From Symsagittifera roscoffensis (lineage: Eukaryota; Xenacoelomorpha; Acoela; Convolutidae): a stretch of DNA of 64,000 nucleotides. Shown piece after piece: positions 42,281 to 53,837 of the stretch. The notes beneath the pieces were generated by a model. The model was not told where the DNA came from, searched no databases, and worked only from the letters and a program-made list of their open reading frames with translations. Numbering within the stretch: position 1 is the first letter of the stretch; the number at the start of each line of letters is the position of its first letter. Made by a program: the position numbers and the translations under genes. The stretch covers positions 46,140,515 through 46,204,514 of the forward strand of contig NC_087067.1 of the NCBI RefSeq assembly GCF_963678635.1. The letters are read 5' to 3'.

Positions 42281-42809
42281 AGATAGCTCGTATCAGGGCG
42301 AAGCCCTGAATGTTCCGACTGCCTTTTAAGGTTTATGGAGCAGTAGTAACATTAAAAAATTCAATGAAATGAAAGAAAACAAAATTTTTTTTTCTAAAAT
42401 GTGAAATTTTTTAAATAAAAATCATCCCCCACACGCCATATAAAGTATAAAAGGATAGATTTCGCTCCTTGTAACAAACCAATTATGGCAAACAAAGTTC
42501 TTTTAACCAATTTGGAACGATTTCTAAGACGAATTAACTCTCCGCTTACGCGTTAATAGCGCGGAATATATCGCGCGTTAATTGTCCCAAATTGGCCAAA
42601 ATGGCAATCTTTAAACCTTCATAACTTTACAAAAAATAGTCACAGGTGAAATATCTTTTCAAATTTAAGCTCAAAACAACAATACCTTCTGAATGATAAA
42701 AAAAATTCCATCAAAAATGGCTAGTTAAAAAGTCGAAATTTGTCTGAAGAAAAAAAAAACCCACCCCGAGCACAAATATTCCGTTTCTTTCGTATCGAAA
42801 GTCGGAACA
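42281..42809 (-). mobile_element. HN1-family element, complete
   Basis: AGCTCGTATCAGGGCGAAGC to CGTATCGAAAGTCGGAACA. Same order as its neighbour 180 bases away, with independent indels. Confidence 0.85.
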
Positions 42810-42959
42810 ATAAATAAATAATTTGGTTCCTGCGAATAGCAGAGGAGCTATCAGTTAGGCTTAACAATCCTGTCGTAGGACAGTCTTTTTATAATATCTC
42901 GACAAAATCCAGACTGTGTTATTTTGTTAAGCGAAGCTTTTTTGAAACTTAAGGCCATT

Positions 42960-43125
42960 TTTTGCATCTAGATTTTACCACTATTGCAGCCAAAATTGGT
43001 CCGGATTTGGTAAACCTGAAGCTAGAGGTCAAATGTGAGCTCGTACTCGAACACCATCATCGCATCGGCGTGGGTTCCAATACACGATCTGACGATTTCA
43101 AAGTGAACACCTTGCCACTATGCTA
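42960..43125 (-). mobile_element. tRNA-like sequence, probable SINE head
   Basis: On the minus strand GCATAGTGGCAAGGTGTTCA, an ATCGTCAGATCGTG stretch and TTGGAACCCACGCCGATGCG read like the 5' arm, middle and T-arm/B box region of a tRNA-derived SINE. An open frame on the plus strand here is probably incidental. Confidence 0.4.
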
Positions 43126-43259
43126 AGTGCCTCTCGGGTAATGGTCGGGTCAACGGGTAATGGTCACGGAGGCTGGCATTGTCTATTATCCATACAAGAG
43201 CACCAGTTCTAAGCTCACATTCCGGAGAAGTGTGCAAACTAAACCGTTTTTTTTTTCAG

Positions 43260-43426
43260 TGTAGGTACAAGTATTTTGGTTCAATGAGTTCAAATTGCGT
43301 TCGCATACGACTGAGGACAAACGTATCGCCGCCAACTGTAATTAATATTTTTTTCGAAAAACTGATATGTTTTCAACGTTTGAGATCGTTAGCAACGGAG
43401 CTTACGGACTTTAAGGGGGGAGTTAA
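43260..43426 (+). CDS. Candidate internal coding exon, protein unknown
   Basis: A TTTTTTTTTTCAG acceptor is followed by a 167-base open, relatively GC-rich segment reading CRYKYFGSMSSNCVRIRLRT, then ...INIFFEKLICFQRLRSL, ending at AA|GTGAGT, a consensus donor. Entry phase 0 fits the end of the 38548-38697 exon. No family is recognised. Confidence 0.4.
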
Positions 43427-45476
43427 GTGAGTTTCCTACAGGCAGTGCGTTATTTTTCCACTGGTTAAAAATGAGTTAGAATTCTTTTTGCATGATGAAA
43501 GAATATTCCCAACTGCACTCGTGATGTGAACAAGTAGCGCACTTGAACGGTAATTTAGGTCCTCAAAGCACAGTAGAAATTCTTTTACCGAACTAAATGA
43601 ATTAGTTTCGTTAGCAGACCAGATAACATCGGGTGTATCGGGTCCAGCAAAACTGTGCAATTCCCATGACGCATCAACTTGTGTCCAGACAAGGAAAAGT
43701 TTTTATATGTACTCCGCACTTTGATATTAGAACTCAGCCATCATTGACCTGGTTAATTTTGCTTTCCTTTTTTTCTCAAATCACGCCATGGTATTTGATG
43801 AAAACAGAGGGCAGCAAGGAGCCACGAGACAGCATGCTAAAAACGACTGTCCCGTAAGGCGTCTGAAATAAATTCTGGATAAAATTTTCCGATGTTTTAA
43901 AACATTTCGGTAACCTTCGCTCTGCGCCCTAAGTAAATAACAAAGTGATGATTTTCAACTAACACAGTTTTTAGAACAATTAACGTGTCTCTAGTCAATT
44001 TCAATTAGTTTCTGAGCCGCATTTTTTTGCGGCTGACACGTGATAAAAGCACAAGGTCGAAGTTTCTCTGAAAACAAAAGGTAACCAAGCCCAAGTGTTA
44101 CACTAACTCTTCAAAAGTCGGAACAAAAAAAATTGATATGCAACTTCAGCCTGAAATGCATAAAAATTACAGTGTCAGCAATTTCGAGGGAAACTTCATG
44201 AAAACAGGCTGTGGATTTGTTTTGAAATAAAAAAAAGACAACATCTGGGTGTTGTGATTTTTTTTTCGAAAATTTCAATATGAGCTGACTATATGAGCTG
44301 ACTGATTAAAAATTCTATGACAGTCCCGTTCAAAAGAAATCACAATCCAAAAAAAATCAAAAAACCAAAAACTTGACAGTATCTACTCAAAGTTTAACTG
44401 CTTAAAGTCTTCTATTTTGGAAGTTTATCATTTTCTCATGGTAAGAAATCATCTCAAGGTTCCCTTTTGCTTTGTTACACAAGGATATTGGCAGAATACC
44501 ACGAAAAAATCGTCTTTAAATTCCTCGCCTTATGATGTCGAGTATGAGCTTCTACCACCACCAGTATGTGAGCAACTATCAGACCGGGTGTAGCGTACTT
44601 ATGAAGAAGTAGTTTGTTTTTAAATGTAAAAACTAACTCTAAATGTGTTGGCAGCTGAAAAGAAAGTTTCATAGATTGTTCACATAGGCGACCAAACTGA
44701 AACAAAACACAACTGCTCGTATAAGGGGAAAGTTTTGAATGTTTGAAGAGAGTTGAGACTAAGAGTAACTCGAGAGGATGGGCTGAAAAAACAAAAAAAT
44801 AGAAAATGATCGCTCTTTTTTTTATGATTGGCCAAATAAACTTTCTGAGCTCTCCTTGAGTGCCAAAACAACGTTTTAGGCACAAATTTTTTATTTACAA
44901 CTGAATTTGCGCAAGAAATTAGCAAAACATATTTTTTTCTGGCACGTGTGTCCCTCTTATCAAAAAAGTATGAATTTTAATTTCTTAAACCGAGTTAGAA
45001 TGTTTTTGTCTGATCGCAAAGTTTTTATCAACAAATATTTTGAAAAATTATCAAAAAAATATCAAATGGAAAAGCCAACTTCTCTCTTACGGGCTTGCAC
45101 CTTCAGCCTTCGAAAATTTCAGTGGGAAATTTTTGATACCTTTATTTAGATTTTTTCCCTTCCAAATCTAAGATCAAGGGTTTAATCGAAATAATGGGTA
45201 AATAATCTCTCCTAGAATAAACAGCTACGCCGTAATTTTACTAAATTTTCAGGAAAAAGCCGGTTTTTGAGCGCTCTTTTGAAACTTTTCACTTTTCTTG
45301 AAAACTTCTCTCTGAGACCTTCTTGAAAAGTTCACTTTCCTTGAAAAATCTAGGAGTAAGGGTTTAGTTGGAAAAACTGATTCGGGGAATACTTCATGAG
45401 CATAGAACGCAAGACTGTGTGTAGGAGTGTAGATAAACTATATTACAACGTACAGAGGATTACATTTTTGTTAAGA
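43427..45476. other. AT-rich region with an HN1 end fragment
   Basis: 44709-44750 is a decayed HN1 3' end (ACTGCTCGTATAAGGGGAAA). AAAAGTCGGAACAAAAAAA at 44116 is an isolated terminal motif. The 136-codon minus-strand frame at 44475-44885 crosses the HN1 fragment and lacks features. Confidence 0.4.
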
Positions 45477-45535
45477 CTTTCATAACGAAAGTAACGGAAT
45501 ATTTGTGATCGGGGTGGTTTTTTTTTCTTCAGACA
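45477..45535 (+). mobile_element. HN1 5' end fragment
   Basis: ACGAAAGTAACGGAATATTT then GTGATCGGGGTGG, about 60 bases of the family's 5' end only. Confidence 0.6.
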
Positions 45536-45776
45536 TCTTGAATAGAATTCGTTTCAAAAACAGCATTTTCTTCATATGGAAGTTCTAGTTGATGCACCAC
45601 AGGTAATTAACTGAAACTAAATAAAACACTACAAACTCCACAAAAATGTATAAGTTTTTCATTGCATAATCATCGTAGAAATACAATTCATAACATAAAA
45701 AATAAATGAAAAGCTTTTTGATAAAAGAACTCAACTCAATCTGTTAGTTTTCTCATTTAAGAAGAATTTTAGTTAT

Positions 45777-46273
45777 TGTTCCGACTTTCAATACGAGAGT
45801 AACGGACTATTTGTGCTCGGGGGTGGGTTTTTCAGACAAATTTCGACTTTTTAACTAGCCATTTTTGAGTTTTAAGTTTGCCATTAAGTTTTTTTTATCA
45901 TTCTAAAGTTATTGTTGTCCTTAGTTTACTTTTGAAAAGATGTTTTAGCTGTGATCATTTTTTGTAAAGTTATGGAGGTTTAAAGATTACCATTTAAGCC
46001 AATTTTGGACAATTAACGCGCGATATATTTCGCGCTATTAACGCGTAAGCGAGATTTAATCCGTCCTAGAATTCGTTCCAAATTGGTTGACGGAAGCATA
46101 TTTGCCATAATTGATATGTTACTAGGAGCGAAATCTGTCACTTTGTAGTTAATATGGCGTGTGGGGTGATGATTTTCAAAAAAATCTCAAATTTTAAATT
46201 TTGTTTTGTGTTATTACCTTTAATTTTGTCATGTTCTTTTTTGCTACATAGACCCTGATACGAGCAGTCTTAT
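45777..46273 (+). mobile_element. HN1-family element, 3' hairpin lost
   Basis: Begins TTGTTCCGACTTTCAATACG and ends ACCCTGATACGAGCAGTCTT. The GGAACATTCAGGG arm of the hairpin is deleted. Confidence 0.8.
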
Positions 46274-46539
46274 TTGAATTTTGCAAACTGTATAAATTAA
46301 CGGCACCTAAAAGTTAGTTTCACTTTTTACTGTTCCACATTGTGAAACTGGCAGTTTTCATAGCTTCATGAAGTTCGCTTGAAATCCCAAGTAAGGTTTT
46401 GATTTTTGCAATTATTCAGCCATCTAATTACATCTGGAGCGTTATGAGGCCTTGTTACCGATCTATACAAAAAAACCTAATGCAACCGGATCATTGCAAC
46501 CCCATTATCACTAATTAAGTTTATGTATCTCTTACTTTT

Positions 46540-47075
46540 TTGTTCCGACTTTCGATACGAAAGTAACGGAATATTTGTGCTCGGGGTGGGTTTTTTTTCT
46601 TCAGACAAAGTTCGACTTTTTAATTAGGCATTTTTGACAAAAAATTTTTACATCATTCGAAATGTATTGTTGTTTTGAGCTCAAATTTAAAAAGATATTT
46701 ATTCTGTGACCATTTTTCGTAATGTTATGAGGGTTTAAAAGTTGCCATTTTTGCCAATTTGGGACAATTAACGCGCAATATATTTCGCGCTATTGACGTG
46801 TAAGCAGAGAGTTAATCCGTCTTAGAAATCGTTCCAAATTGGTTAAAAGAAACAAATGTGCCATGATTGGTTTGTTACAAGGAGCGAAATCTATCCTTTT
46901 GTACTTTGTAAGGCGTGTGGGGGGATGGTTTTTATTTAAAAAAAATTAAAGTTTAGAATATGTTTTTTTTCGATTTTGTTTTATTTCATTGAGTTTTTAA
47001 ATGTTATTACTGCTCCATAAACCTTAAAAGGCAGTTGGAACATTCAGTGCTTTGCCCTGATACGAGCAGTCTTGT
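46540..47075 (+). mobile_element. HN1-family element, complete
   Basis: TTGTTCCGACTTTCGATACG to GGAACATTCAGTGCTTTGCC then CTGATACGAGCAGTCTTG. Confidence 0.85.
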
Positions 47076-47649
47076 TGTATTTTTATAATCTATTCATTAA
47101 AAAATTAAACAGATATCTCCAGCTTTAGCGGGCCACTAAATTTACATTGACACCGAGGAAAATTCTTTTGTCGTTCGTAGCACACTTCATCAATTTAGTT
47201 TTGGATATAAAAATGGCTAGTCATACAGTTACCATTTATGGCTATCCACCAGGGTTGACGTCCATAGAAGAAAAATGCATAGAAGAAATGTGAAATCTAT
47301 GGAAAAAATGCTTATCATAGAAAGTTCATACAAAATTTGAAAAGTATTTTAAAAGTTTTTAATGAACATTTTTGGTCTAATTACCTCTTTTGAAGCTTTC
47401 TGGTCATTAAAAAAATGATTTAAAATTTTTTATAAAAAAAGCTTATCACACAATTTTCATGTATGAAAATTATACAATAGTCATTTTGTCATAGAAAAAA
47501 TAAAATTTTCAAAAATCACCAAAAAACGTGTCTGGGTAACTTTAAATAGATTTAAATAAGTATATCTATGATAGAGGGCATATTGACAATCAAAAACATA
47601 ATTTTAATTTCGGTCAGAAAAGTGCTTATCATGAAGTTTTCATATATCG
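47076..47649. other. AT-rich region, no gene seen
   Basis: Holds repeated CATAGAAGAAA(A)ATG and TTATCATAGAAA/TTATCACAC-like strings at 47265-47480 and no coding signal. Confidence 0.35.
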
Positions 47650-47915
47650 CTATAAAGACCCAATTTTGACCAAATTTTCTGCGCCGGAGGCAAATTTTTG
47701 AAAAAACAGGCCAAAAAAAGCGTTTTTAGGCACTTTTTGGAAAATTAGTATCTTCTTTAAATTAGTATATGTTGGCGCTTCCCCTTAAAGTTAGTATATG
47801 TTGGCGCCAAAGATGCCTTTAGAAAAATTTTAGGGTCAGTCAGCCAAAAATTGATATCTCAAAATAGTACAAAGGGGACCCTTTGGGTCGTCAGGAGGTC
47901 GAATCCCTGAGAGAA
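47650..47915 (-). mobile_element. hAT-like non-autonomous element, copy 2
   Basis: TTAGAAAAATTTTAGGGTCA, CAGCCAAAAATTGATATCTC and CAAAGGGGACCCTTTGGGTC mirror the copy at 50.88-51.24 kb. A block containing TTAGTATATGTTGGCGC is duplicated inside (about 47762 and 47795). Confidence 0.6.
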
Positions 47916-48155
47916 AGGCGTTCGCTCCCTAAATCCGCTGTTGATTTTAGGGTTGCTAAAAAGTTAGGGAACAGTAATATCCATATCTTTCCCTATCTAG
48001 ACTTGATTGTTTTGGTTAATTATTGAAGTAATTTTTTAGATTTAAAAAGAATTTATTTAGATTTATAAAATATAAAAAAGGTTTATTTTTTTCTCCTTTT
48101 TGAAAACATAACTTGCGCAAACAATGTTTTGAATTTGACAAAAATTTTGTTTCAG

Positions 48156-48561
48156 AAATTGACTCTAATGAAGTGCTTTTCGACCACTGCTACAAAATTA
48201 TGGAGTGCATGTGATTTGGAAGATAGAGAAGAACTGAAACCATTCGCTGATCTAGGAGTTCAGTTTAGTCCAAATTCAACAGACACACGTAAGAATTATT
48301 CTTTTTTTTCTGTTGGAGCCCGTCAACTTAGTAAAAGCAGAAAAGCCCCCCAATTTTGCGTTAAAACCCCTGAGTTTTTGTGAACGGCAGTATAACGAGA
48401 AACAGTTCTCTACGCTAAGAGAAAATAGAATATTTCTTCTTATCAAAAATCCACATGATGAAGGTGCAGCAACGTTACCCTAGACCATCAAGGTAAGAAT
48501 CAAGACTCCAGAGAATAAAATTGAGGAGCTTGATCATTATGATTATGACAAAAAAAACGTT
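48156..48561 (+). pseudogene. Exon-like block with shifted reading frames, protein unknown
   Basis: TTTTGTTTCAG leads into protein-like sequence whose frame changes at least twice: a short block with SNEVLFDHCYKIMEC, then ACDLEDREELKPFADLG (to about 48287), then from about 48317 a frame with KPPNFALKPLSFCERQYNEK and RIFLLIKNPHDEG, a stop near 48482, and KTPENKIEELDHYDYDKK up to 48561. ACACAC|GTAAGAA at 48287 could be a donor, but the next acceptor would leave an intron of only about 30 bases. A decayed gene or sequencing errors explain it best. Not recognised. Confidence 0.35.
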
Positions 48562-50020
48562 TTATGATCGCTCCTGAAGCACTAAAACGCCCTTTTAAAT
48601 TCTGCGCCGCATTTTTGAATTTGTGAACTTGTGCTAACATTCAGCCAAACATGCTCTACTCTCTGGAGATTGTTATTCGCTAAAACATTTCCGGTTTTTC
48701 CAAAGTGCAATCCCTGAAATGTTTACTTCCATAGATGAGGCGGATAGATGAGGCTAGAGCTATAAGGAATGCTTTCAAAAACTACCTTTCATTTCATATT
48801 TTTCAGAATTTAAAACACTCAAGTTAAACCTTAAAAACACATTTTTTATTCGAAAGTTTGAACCCAAAACATTCGAAAATGTATTAAGGGAATGAACGAT
48901 CATGTTAGTTATCCTGCTCCCCTGTTGTTGGGGGGAGGAAGGGGGTTTAATTCGTTTTAAGGTACAAGTTTCACCCATGCTTAACCGTTGAATTAGTTCT
49001 ATATAGGGGTTGCAGTTTGTTTCTTAGTACAATAGGAGGGAAGTTAACAAGATCCGAAACAACGAACTTTTATCTAAATCGCCGAAAGTTAAGTGATAGT
49101 GAATTGAATAGAAGTAGTGACCACCCCCACCCTGACCTGTAATGGCTTGAAACAAAAACTAATCCCCGCAAAAATTTTCACCAGGCCTATAATGGTTTAG
49201 ACCAAACACAGATCCCCGCATAGGGAGCAAGGAATTTTCCTTCTGCTTCGAATATTTCTAAAATTACATTTTATGTTTACCCAATGATATGCACATGTTT
49301 TTGTGCACATTTAGTTTTCTTATCTCGATTCTGATCTAATATTTGTCTATTTTAAGACTTTTGGCTCTAAAATTGCTCTTATTATAGTTTTCCGTATATC
49401 AAACAAAAACAAAAGCCAGTAATTTGGTATAAAAGTTCAAAAAAACTACTTAAAAGTTAAAATTGACCTGAAAAAAACCGCGAACGTGATATTTAAAAAT
49501 CGAAATAAAATAATAATTTATTTCATTTTTTAGTCGTCTTATGTTGAAACTCGAAAAATTGAAGAAATAAATTTAGTTTTGAAGATCTGCATAGGCAAAT
49601 TATATATTTTGAAATGGCTTGATAAAGAAGTTCACAGTGAGCGACAAAATTTTACCCCTGGTGGTGATGTAATTTTAACCGCTAGTGTGATAACTAAATC
49701 TATACCAACGCCTTTTTATTCCAACTTTGGATGCTCATGGTAGTTTTTTTTCAGTCAGACAATTTTTACAAAACTCTGGTTCCTCGGGGGATCGCTCTTT
49801 TGATCTGCATGTGTCCAGCCGAGTCTGCGCACCATTGTGCTAAACTGTCACGAGATGGGCAAAACTGCTTAGTTAATTATCGCGCACTACAACATTGATC
49901 CAAATTGAACTGAGGCAGCTAATTGCTTTTATTAACTCAGCACTTAATTTTTAATATCATCAGCCTAAATTTTGTAGTTTTGATAGTATTTAGTTTCCCA
50001 AGTTATCCAAGACCAATAAA
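48562..50020. other. AT-rich region, no gene seen
   Basis: A short direct repeat, CCTGTAATGGCTTGAAAC..ATCCCCGCA / CCTATAATGGTTTAGACC..ATCCCCGCA, lies at 49135-49220. Nothing else is recognised. Confidence 0.35.
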
Positions 50021-50070
50021 AGGGCAATCGGAACATGCAGGGTTTTACTCTGATAAGAGCAGTCTTGTTT
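50021..50070 (+). mobile_element. HN1 3' end fragment
   Basis: GGGCAATCGGAACATGCAGG then GTTTTACTCTGATAAGAGCA and GTCTTG. The rest of the element is not present upstream. Confidence 0.65.
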
Positions 50071-50156
50071 GTTTATATTCCCCGCTGAAATTTCAAAACC
50101 ACACTCGTTTTTTTTTACCATCCTCCAACAATAGTTTTCCTCAAGAAAGTTTTTTT

Positions 50157-50545
50157 AACAAGACTGCTCGTAAATTAGGGCAAAACCCTGTGTGTTCCCA
50201 CTCCACTTTAAGGTTGATTCAATTGTAAACAATGAATGGATGTAGTTAGCGTCTTGTGTTGAAATAATGCGACCAAATGACTTGCCTCAATTTAATTTGA
50301 AACGCATTAATCCGCCGCTTCTTGAAAATTAATATATCGGAATTTAACTCTCCCAAATTAGCTAAAATAGCAATATTTAAATCTCCACAATATTGCAAAG
50401 AACAACCACAGGTGAAATATCATTTAATTTTTTAGCTCAAAACAGCAATTTTTTTTCGGATGGTATAGAAAAATTTGGTAAAATTGGCTAATTGAGAAGT
50501 CGAAAATAGACTGAATAAAAAACCACACCAAGCATAACTATTGAG
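50157..50545 (-). mobile_element. HN1-family element, diverged
   Basis: AACAAGACTGCTCGTAAATT AGGGCAAAACCCTG start, then CCACAGGTGAAATATC and GAAGTCGAAAATAGACTG, losing similarity before the GTCGGAAC tip. Confidence 0.65.
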
Positions 50546-50884
50546 CTTTTTCTTCGATTGCTGCAAAATTAAACACAATTTAAATCTAAAAACTCACGCA
50601 AAAATTTTGTTCTAATTGGAGATATTGAGACAGCAAAAAATACCAGCGCATACTTGCTTTGTTCTGTTGGCTGGTTCAAAAATTTTGGTTACTACCAAAC
50701 GAATGGCCCTCCAACCGATCACTGTTTAAAATTAATAAGCTCATTGTTTATTGCTGTTTGGAAGGAGTGCTAAGTTCAGAAGTTCAGTACCTTATTACGT
50801 ATCCTTAATACTATAATTCCAACTAATCTTATACAGAGAAAACAATACCCGAATTCATATTCATAAAAAATTTATACAACCCCT

Positions 50885-51245
50885 CACAAGGCTTCGACCG
50901 CTTTCCAACCCAAAAGGTCCCCCTTTGTTCTATTTTGAGATATCCATTTTTGGCTGACTGACCTTAAAATTTTTCTAAAGGAGCCTTTGGCGCAAATACA
51001 TTCTACTTTTGAGGGGGAGGACGCGCCAAAAAAAACGTAATTTTTGGTCATGATTTTCCAAAAAAATAGAACAACTTATTTGGCCTGTTTTCTCAAAAAT
51101 TGGTCTGCGAAGCGAAACATTTTGTCTTAATAGGCTCTTTGTAGTGATTTGGAACAGCTCAGAAATCAATTTGGCCAATTTAAGGAAAAATATTGACAAA
51201 AATTTTGATTTTTTTGAAAATCCGGACCCGCCCCGTACTATCTTC
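50885..51245 (+). mobile_element. hAT-like non-autonomous element, copy 3
   Basis: TTTTGAGATATCCATTTTTG, GACCTTAAAATTTTTCTAAA, GCCTTTGGCGC and a CCGGACCCGCCCCG end. The left 50 bases match the inverted copy at 47.87-47.91 kb. Confidence 0.6.
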
Positions 51246-52000
51246 CCTCGAGAAAAGCCTTGATCCTCCCCTAGTCAACAATCATAAAAAATTTTAGAAA
51301 AAATTTCACGGAGTCAAAAGGAAACGAATGCAAAAAAAATACATTTCGATTGCAAGAAAAATTCAAAAAAAAACCACGCATTTACGAAAAGCACTCGAGT
51401 AATCAAGAAAACTACGCGAATATTGAAGAAAATCACTCGGTTACGAGAATGGAGTTCGAAAACAGAGTTTTGTATTGTAAAAAACGGGTGGCTAATTGAC
51501 AATTAAATTGAAAATGTCAAAGTGTTCAATCAATTTCAATTCTCTATAGCATACGATCTACTCATTCGTGAGAACGAATAATTGATTTCATTTCTTTAGT
51601 CTCAGAAAGTAAACTGTAGATTCAACTGTTTGCTCATGAAGAAACCACTCGAGATACCATTAACTGGCGTTTTTGGTGCTTTAAAAACGATGAAATTACT
51701 TTTCGATATTTTTTTAACCAACTTGTTAAAAAAAAACAGTTTTTATCTCATAACTCATACTCAAAACTAAAAGACCTTGATCCCCGAATTGAGATTTTCA
51801 GGCCAGTTTTAAGAAAGATTTCAGCAATTAAAGCGTTTTTAGACAATAACGCTCATTGTTTTTTGCTAAAATCCGAGCGTTTTGAGCAGTTAGAGCGCAA
51901 TTTTCTAGTAAGTTGAGCGCAATGTTTTTGAGCTGTTTTGAGCGATGTTTGTGCGGGATGTCGACTAGGGTCCCACCCGTACCCAGGGGATTTTCTGTGC
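51246..52000. other. AT-rich region, no gene seen
   Basis: A minor repeated string, TTTTGAGC(A/G)GTTTTGAGCG-like, lies at 51869-51945. No gene. Confidence 0.35.
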
Positions 52001-52550
52001 AAGATCTGAAATTCTTCATTTCTTACAAAAGTTGATTCTCAGATCTGAAGTTCTTTATTTCAGATCTTGATATGGATTTAAAAATTTCTGATCTGAAATA
52101 GAAAATTTGAGATATGAAATAACCTAGAAAAACAAAATTTTAGATCTGAAATTATATCTTTCTGCAATACGCAATTAGGTTTAGATTAACTAGTGGTAAA
52201 AAAAACTTTTGAATCATATCACAAACAGTTTTTTTGAACTAAATTTTTTGTTTAGCTGTGTTAAAAAGTTTTCAAAAACTTTCAGAAGACCTATCATTTT
52301 TTTCATGCGCTATTTATGCGTTTCTAGTGTTTATCTCATGCTTGGGAAATATATTTAAGCATTCTCCTCCCATTTGAAACTTTGCTGCGTACCTGCTAGT
52401 AGCTAGCAGAAGCTATCAAATACAAAAGTAACAAAAATAGCAAAAATTGTGTCAGAATCATTGTTTTTTCAGATCTTAAATAACCAACAAAAACTAAATT
52501 TCAGATCTGAAATAACCAAAAAAAAACAAAATTTCAGATCAGATATAACC
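52001..52550. repeat. Palindromic TTTCAGATCTGAAAT-type repeats
   Basis: The palindrome ATTTCAGATCTGAAAT or near copies recurs at about 52003, 52035, 52063, 52098, 52140, 52472, 52497 and 52530, often followed by AACCA/TAAAAAACAAAATT. The two clusters flank about 310 bases of other sequence. Confidence 0.6.
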
Positions 52551-52897
52551 CATTCCTAAAACATCCAAGCGCTTTTCAAGATTTCACAACGCATTTCAGA
52601 TTAGAACATTTACTAAGTGCGGTCACCTAAACTCGATATAACTCACGTCGCCTGAAAAAAAATAAGGAAAGCGCGGTAACTATTAGTAAAAAAACAGACC
52701 GTAGAAATTGCAAAAAAACTTTCAATTTTATTTTCAAAGTAAATTCAAAGTAAGTTAAATGACCACAAAAATGACCACAAAAAAAATTTCAGGGAATACT
52801 TTCTCACCCCCACGACATTCGATCATGTTGACAGAAGAAATTAACCTTTCGCTTGGCGCCCTGATATTTGTGATAAGTTTCTTCCAATTTTAGAAAA

Positions 52898-53059
52898 ACT
52901 GGAGTCTGAAGAATTGAAAATAGATGATAGTCGGATAGTGGAAATATCAGATCAATTCCGCTACTATCCAAACTATATCCAGTCACAAGGAACGTCAACA
53001 GGTCCCAGCAGAATAAGCAAGTACCAAATTTGTAATGATACAAAGGTATTAGTTCACTC
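52898..53059 (+). CDS. Candidate coding exon, protein unknown
   Basis: TTTCTTCCAATTTTAG leads into an open frame KLESEELKIDDSRIVEISDQ then FRYYPNYIQSQG and SRISKYQICNDTKV, ending at CACTCT|GTAAGT. Composition is protein-like (acidic, few Leu/Phe artefacts of AT-rich DNA). The donor coincides with the left end of an HN2 element, so the donor may be chance. Confidence 0.3.
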
Positions 53060-53505
53060 TGTAAGTAGCGCAGAAGCTTCCGAGGGGAGGTCAAACTGAT
53101 TTTAAAAGATATTCAAAAATATAGATTGGGAAATTTTTTCTATTTTTTAGCCATGAATTTCCAGTAAATTTTTGAGGCTAGAAAATGCTGAAATGAGTGA
53201 TTGTTTTTCATAAGTTCCCGGTAGAAGTTAAGTAGAAAAAAAATCGGAGGTCAATCTCTGATCAATTTGTATAATACAGACTGAAAACCCGAAAACATAC
53301 AGACTGAAAACATTAAGAAATATTTTTTCTAAACAAAAAATCATTTTGATCTTTTTACAACCCAAATTGTCACCGAAAAAGTTTTCACACGACACCCACT
53401 TGTGACTCCCTATGAGCTTTCTTTGAGGTAGTCAAAACAATGTGGAAAATAAACAGACACTATTCCATAGTTCCTTCCCGCTTCGTGAACTGGTCGGAAT
53501 AACAA
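53035..53505 (+). mobile_element. HN2-family element, diverged
   Basis: Left end CTCTGTAAGTAGCGCAGAAG then CTTCCGAGG. Right end GTGAACTGGTCGGAATAAC at 53487-53504. The centre is poorly conserved. Confidence 0.45.
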
Positions 53506-53837
53506 AAGTAGCCAGTGGCTCAAAACTTCACCACAGTTATCATTCTGAAAAAAAATAAGGAGAAAAAGTAATTTAAATCTAGGGTATTCTGGACTAAAAT
53601 TAATAGTGTAAAACCAAATACCGTCTGAAATGAATAAATTTTTATGTCAAAACAAGCTATGGAAAAAGAAGACGGCGGGAAATTTTTTCCAAAAAAATTT
53701 TCACTGCAATTTTCTTTAGCCTCGATATTATAATCATTAAAGAGTGAACCCCCGCAAATATTAGAACTCAAAATGTATTATCATCATGATTGTTAACAAT
53801 AGTTCTTATTGATTATATAAATCTTTCTCGATGCTTC

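Noticed and set aside
42960-43120. Open plus-strand frame with an acceptor-like start, at first taken for an exon
   Set aside because: The minus strand reads as a tRNA-like SINE head, which explains the GC content and apparent openness.
44475-44885. 136-codon hydrophobic open frame on the minus strand
   Set aside because: Contains an HN1 end fragment and shows no splice context or recognisable domain.
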